Positions 60,539-64,000 of a DNA stretch of 64,000 bases are shown in pieces. Below the pieces are notes generated by a model, which did not search any database, was not told the origin of the DNA, and saw only the letters and a program-made list of their open reading frames with translations. Made by a program: the position numbers and the translations under genes. Each line of letters begins with the position of its first letter. Within the stretch, counting starts at the first letter, position 1. Location: positions 1-64,000 of the forward strand of contig NZ_JAKVIL010000011.1 in assembly GCF_022601675.1 (NCBI RefSeq). Direction: 5' to 3'. The stretch is from Ancylobacter gelatini (GTDB lineage Bacteria > Pseudomonadota > Alphaproteobacteria > Rhizobiales > Xanthobacteraceae).

Positions 60539-62050
60539 TCAGTCGATCGGCAGGGCGGTGAAGCGCACCTGGCCGTCGGGGTCGGAGATCATCAGCAGCG
60601 CCGAGCGCTTGCCTTCCTTCTTCAGCTCGGCAAGGCGGTCCTCCACATCCTTCGGCGTGGCGGTGGCTTCCTGGTTGACCTCGACGATGAGATAGCCGGC
60701 GGCAAGCCCACGATCGGCCGCCGCCGAGCCCGGCTCCACCTTCAGGATGACCACGCCCTTGAGCTCGTCCTTGATCTTGTATTTGGTCCGCAACTCCGGC
60801 GACAGCTCGGCCACCTCGACCCCGAGCACCTTGGTGCTGGCGGCGGGCGGAGCGTCCGGCTTGGAGGGGGCGGGGGCGGCAGCTTCGGGCGCCTCGCTCT
60901 CGTCGAGCCGGCCAACGGTCACGCGGAGCGTTTCCTCCTTGCCACGGCGGACCACCACGACGTCGACCTCCTTGTCGACCGGTGTGTCGGCCACGATGAT
61001 CGGCAGCGCGCGAATGTCCTTGACCTCCTTGCCGTCGAAGCGGATCACCACGTCGCCGGCCTTGAGCCCGCCCTTGGCGGCGGGGCCGTCATCGTTCACC
61101 GAGCCGATCAGAGCGCCGCGCGGGGTTCCCAGCGAGAGGCTCTCGGCGATTTCCGGCGTTACCGCCTGGATGCGCACGCCGATCCAGCCACGGCGCGTTT
61201 CGCCGAACTCGCGAAGCTGCGCCACCACCGGCACGGCGGTGTTGGACGGCACGGCGAAACCGATGCCGATCGAGCCGCCGGAGGGGGAGATGATCGCGGT
61301 GTTGATGCCGATCACGTCGCCGTCCATGTTGAACAGCGGCCCGCCGGAATTGCCGCGGTTGATGGCGGCGTCGGTCTGCAGGAAATTGTCGTAGGGACCG
61401 GAATTGATGTCGCGGTTGCGCGCGGAGATCACGCCCACGGTCAGCGTGCCGCCGAGGCCGAACGGGTTGCCGATCGCCATCACCCAGTCGCCGACACGCA
61501 GCACGTCGGAATCGGCGAACTTCACCGCCTTGAGCGTCTTGCCGGCCTCCGGCGTCACCTTGAGCAGGGCCAGGTCGGTCTTGGTATCACGCCCGACCAG
61601 CTCGGCCTTGAGCTTGGAGCCGTCGGCGAAATTGGCGAAGATCTCGTCGGCGTCGGCGATGACGTGGTTGTTGGTGACGATCAGCCCGCTGGAATCGATC
61701 ACGAAACCGGAGCCCAGCGAGGACACCCGGCGCGGGCGCCCGCCATCCTCGTCGCCCTGCTGCTGGCGGCGTTTGAAGAACTCCTCGAAGAACTCCTCGA
61801 AGGGCGAGCCGGGCGGCAATTCAGGGGTCGGCACGCTGCGCGACGGCGCGACCGTCTGCGAGGTCGAGATGTTGACCACGGCATCCATGATCTGGGCCGC
61901 GGTGTCGGCCACCGTGTCAGGACCCTTGACCGCGGCGGCATGGGCCGGGAACGCTCCACCCGCCAGGGCGCCCGCGGCGAGCGCGCCTGCGAGGAAAAGG
62001 CGGGGCACGAGCCCTGACAGGGTGCCAGAGCGTTCAACGTATTGAAACAT
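60539..62050 (-). CDS. degP: Do-family periplasmic serine endoprotease (DegP-like)
   Basis: A 503-residue periplasmic protease/chaperone. Signal peptide about 1-39; trypsin-like domain with complete triad H129 (TNNHVI), D159 (KTDLALL) and S235 (GNSGGPL); two PDZ domains (about 300-390 and 410-500). The FEEFFEEFFKRR stretch is the LA-loop region of Do proteases. The second of two adjacent ATGs (62050) is chosen, because the AGGAGG is 4 bases from it and 1 from the first. It follows hflK-hflC-DUF2065 as in many Alphaproteobacteria, an envelope quality-control set. A TTAACC half-site lies about 90 bases upstream (62137). Confidence 0.94.
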   Translation of the reverse strand: MFQYVERSGTLSGLVPRLFLAGALAAGALAGGAFPAHAAAVKGPDTVADTAAQIMDAVVNISTSQTVAPSRSVPTPELPPGSPFEEFFEEFFKRRQQQGDEDGGRPRRVSSLGSGFVIDSSGLIVTNNHVIADADEIFANFADGSKLKAELVGRDTKTDLALLKVTPEAGKTLKAVKFADSDVLRVGDWVMAIGNPFGLGGTLTVGVISARNRDINSGPYDNFLQTDAAINRGNSGGPLFNMDGDVIGINTAIISPSGGSIGIGFAVPSNTAVPVVAQLREFGETRRGWIGVRIQAVTPEIAESLSLGTPRGALIGSVNDDGPAAKGGLKAGDVVIRFDGKEVKDIRALPIIVADTPVDKEVDVVVVRRGKEETLRVTVGRLDESEAPEAAAPAPSKPDAPPAASTKVLGVEVAELSPELRTKYKIKDELKGVVILKVEPGSAAADRGLAAGYLIVEVNQEATATPKDVEDRLAELKKEGKRSALLMISDPDGQVRFTALPID

Positions 62051-62300
62051 CATGCCTCCTTCGCGTCGCCGCGTGCCTCTGGCAGGCCGGGGCCGGTGGA
62101 TGCCCGAACCCTGCCGCACCGTTCATCGGCAAACGCTTAACCGGGACGCAAGGCGATGCAAGCCAAAACCACGCGAGCATCGCGGGCGCGCGCGGCGGAC
62201 GATTGCAATGGCGATGGCACGGGCAATGACGTGGAGAGGGCGGGCGGCGGGCTCGCCGCCATCGCGCGGGCACGGGACGTGGCCCGGCCGGGCGTGAAGC

Positions 62301-62323
62301 GGCCGGGAGACGACGTCTCCCGG
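62301..62323. terminator. Perfect hairpin between DUF2065 and Do-protease genes
   Basis: GCCGGGAGAC (62301-62310) and GTCTCCCGGC (62314-62323) form a 10-bp stem with a 3-base loop, 16 bases after the DUF2065 stop. It has no T run, so it may attenuate rather than end the hflKC transcript. Confidence 0.5.
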
Positions 62324-62338
62324 CACGCGGAGCAATTT

Positions 62339-62524
62339 TCAGCTGCGCATCAGCCAAACCAATACAAGGCCGAGAACTGCGCCGACCAGCCCCGCAATTC
62401 GCAGGGGCTGGTCGGGCAGTTGGTCGATCGAGATCATGGCGCGGCGCACGGCACCCGGCACGGCGGCAAGGAGCAGACCCTCGATGACCAGCACGAGACC
62501 GAGCGCGACGATGAGATCAGACAT
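62339..62524 (-). CDS. DUF2065 family small membrane protein (YjeT-like)
   Basis: A 61-residue protein with two transmembrane helices (about 3-24 and 41-59), of the DUF2065/YjeT family, function unknown. LIVALGLVLVIEGLLLA and the short IDQLPDQPLRIAG loop are typical. It is 12 bases downstream of hflC on the same strand, the usual place for this family next to the HflKC-protease genes, so it likely belongs to the same operon. Confidence 0.85.
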   Translation of the reverse strand: MSDLIVALGLVLVIEGLLLAAVPGAVRRAMISIDQLPDQPLRIAGLVGAVLGLVLVWLMRS

Positions 62525-62536
62525 CGTCGCGCGGCG

Positions 62537-63472
62537 TCAGTTCGCGGGCTGGGCAGGTGCGGGAGCTGCCGCGCCCGGAGTTGCCGGCGGGGTCAGCGGT
62601 GTGCCCGGCGCGCCCGGATCGTTGAAGAACCTGAAGAAGTTCGAATCCGGCGACAGCACCATGCGGGTGTCGGCGCCCTTCATCGAGGCTTCATAGGCCT
62701 GCATCGAGCGGTAGAAGTCGAAGAAACCCTTATCCTGCCCGTAAGCCTGGGCGAAGATGTCGTTGCGTTCGGCTTCGCCCTGGCCGCGGAGCTGGTCGGC
62801 GGTCGAGGTGGCCTCGGCGACGATGATGGTCGAGTCGCGGTCGGCGCGGGAGCGGATGGTCTGCGCCGCCTCGCCGCCCTGGGCGCGGATTTCCGACGCT
62901 TCGCGCTGGCGCTCGGTCTGCATGCGCTGGAACACCGCCTGGCTGTTGGCCTCCGGCAGGTCGGCGCGGCGGATGCGCACGTCGAGCACGTTGATGCCGA
63001 ATCCAGCGGCCTCGCGGTTCACCTGGTCGCGGATGCGCGCCATCAGCACCTCGCGCTCGTCGCGCACCACCTGGATGAAGGTGGATTCGCCGAGCACCCG
63101 GCGCAGCGCCGAGTTGAGGATGGTGGCGAGCCGCGAATTGGCGCCCTCGATGGTGCCGACCGACTGGTAGAAGCGCAGCGGGTTGGTGATGGCGTAGCGC
63201 GCGAACGCGTCCACCACCAGGCGCTTCTGGTCGGAGGCGATGACTTCCTGCGAGGGGTTTTCGAGGTCGAGGATGCGCTTGTCGAGCAGGATCACGCTGT
63301 CGACCAGCGGGATCTTGGCGTTGAGGCCCGGCTGTTCGATCACGCGGATCGGTTCGCCGAAGCGCAGCACCAGCGCCTGCTGGGTCTGGTAGACGGTGAA
63401 CAGCGCCGAATACGCGACCACGAGCACGGCCGCGATCAGGATGGCAAGGATGAGACCAAGGCTGTTCTTCAT
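62537..63472 (-). CDS. hflC: FtsH protease modulator HflC
   Basis: A 311-residue SPFH/Band 7 protein with an N-terminal transmembrane helix (about 5-26) and the SPFH domain in the periplasm (about 27-200), then a coiled-coil helix (about 200-260, ERQREASEIRAQGGEAA). HflC and HflK form a large cage around FtsH that limits its access to membrane substrates. The C-terminus is short, Pro/Ala-rich. Its ATG overlaps the hflK stop by 4 bases (ATGA), implying coupled production of the two partners. Confidence 0.95.
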   Translation of the reverse strand: MKNSLGLILAILIAAVLVVAYSALFTVYQTQQALVLRFGEPIRVIEQPGLNAKIPLVDSVILLDKRILDLENPSQEVIASDQKRLVVDAFARYAITNPLRFYQSVGTIEGANSRLATILNSALRRVLGESTFIQVVRDEREVLMARIRDQVNREAAGFGINVLDVRIRRADLPEANSQAVFQRMQTERQREASEIRAQGGEAAQTIRSRADRDSTIIVAEATSTADQLRGQGEAERNDIFAQAYGQDKGFFDFYRSMQAYEASMKGADTRMVLSPDSNFFRFFNDPGAPGTPLTPPATPGAAAPAPAQPAN

Positions 63473-64000
63473 CGGGCGGCTCCCTGAGCGGCCGGAGTGG
63501 TCGATCGGGGTTCAAGCGCGCCAAGCGGCAGATAGGGCACGACGCCCGACTGGCCGCTGGCGGCAGGATCGATCACAACCTTGTCCATGCCGGCGAACAC
63601 GCGCTCCATGGTTTCGAGATAGAGCCGCTGGCGCGTCACGTCGGGGGCCTTCTGGTATTCGCCGAGCACGCTCAGGAAGCGGGCGGCCTGACCGCGCGCC
63701 TCGATGATCGCGCGTTCCTTGTAGCCTTCCGCGCCCTGGGTGATGCGGGCGGCCTCGCCGCGCGCCTCGGGGACGACGCGGTTGGCATAGGCCTGGGCCT
63801 CGTTCTGCAGGCGCTCGGCGTCGGCGCGTGCTGCCTGCACGTCGCGGAACGCGTCGATGACCTGCTGCGGCGGGTCGACCTTCTGGAGCTGGACCTGAGT
63901 GACGAGAATGCCGGACTGATAGCTGTCCAGCGTGCGCTGCATCAGCTCATGCACCGCGGTCTCGATGTTCTGGCGGGCCCCGGTGAGGATCGGCTGGATG
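63469..64000 (-). CDS. hflK: FtsH protease modulator HflK, C-terminal part (partial)
   Basis: The last 177 codons or so of hflK; the frame is open to the window edge at 64000 and the start lies beyond it. Visible are the end of the SPFH domain (TLDSYQSGILVTQVQLQKV, PPQQVIDAFRDVQAA) and the long helix rich in Glu/Ala/Arg (YANRVVPEARGEAARI), then MERVFAGMDKVVIDP, a standard HflK tail. It is the partner of HflC, encoded downstream with a 4-base overlap. Confidence 0.94.
   Translation of the reverse strand, partial: IQPILTGARQNIETAVHELMQRTLDSYQSGILVTQVQLQKVDPPQQVIDAFRDVQAARADAERLQNEAQAYANRVVPEARGEAARITQGAEGYKERAIIEARGQAARFLSVLGEYQKAPDVTRQRLYLETMERVFAGMDKVVIDPAASGQSGVVPYLPLGALEPRSTTPAAQGAAR

Noticed and set aside
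62636-62655. GTTCGAATCC-like string resembling a tRNA T-arm
   Set aside because: It lies inside hflC in frame, with no acceptor stem or anticodon arm around it.

Overview
The window is high-GC chromosomal DNA from an alphaproteobacterium, most likely order Hyphomicrobiales and possibly Xanthobacteraceae. The indications are the dcw cluster running on into lpxC, bamD, recN and ligA, the hflK-hflC-DUF2065-DegP order, gapR (DUF2312), DUF1244, DUF1036, and motifs resembling alphaproteobacterial CtrA and LexA sites. The family assignment is inference. There are no prophages, insertion sequences, CRISPR arrays or tRNA genes that I can see.

Layout. 1-5300: the 3' end of pntB, a secreted extensin-like lipoprotein, a divergent DapB-like reductase, a tandem pair of penicillin V acylase/choloylglycine hydrolase-type enzymes, and the RNase P RNA gene. 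5300-6900: a lytic transglycosylase and an amidase, both on the minus strand. 7009-27462: a nearly complete dcw cluster on the plus strand (rsmH, ftsL, ftsI, murE, murF, mraY, murD, a PAS-GGDEF diguanylate cyclase, ftsW, murG, murC, murB, ddl, ftsQ, ftsA, ftsZ). mraZ is missing from the expected position. 27817-33871: lpxC, bamD, recN (with an upstream LexA-type operator) and ligA. 33900-44000: a mixed region with a 50-residue membrane protein, an M24 aminopeptidase, a LysE exporter, an orphan solute-binding protein, a UvrD/PcrA helicase, prmA, a thioesterase and a D-lactate/glycolate-type FAD dehydrogenase. 44010-52454: a dispersed-repeat-like palindrome, a giant AsmA-family protein, serB, miaA, msrQ and purEK. 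52455-57031: an L,D-transpeptidase followed by a DUF882 murein endopeptidase (an LdtD-MepK-like pair) and gapR. 57200-64000: DUF1244, an N-formylglutamate amidohydrolase-like protein, glycerate 2-kinase, DUF1036, a Do-family protease, DUF2065, hflC and the 3' part of hflK.

The theme is envelope growth and division. Precursor synthesis (murB-G, mraY, ddl), the divisome (ftsL, I, W, Q, A, Z), peptidoglycan remodelling (transglycosylase, amidase, L,D-transpeptidase, endopeptidase), outer-membrane biogenesis (lpxC, bamD, AsmA) and envelope quality control (Do protease, HflKC) lie within 64 kb. The most notable observations are the diguanylate cyclase placed between murD and ftsW, and a set of CtrA-like TTAA-N7-TTAA variants. 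These lie in the 3' end of ddl (where codon usage also changes sharply), upstream of the L,D-transpeptidase and upstream of the DUF882 endopeptidase. Together they suggest, without proving, that cell-cycle control of wall genes is written into this region.
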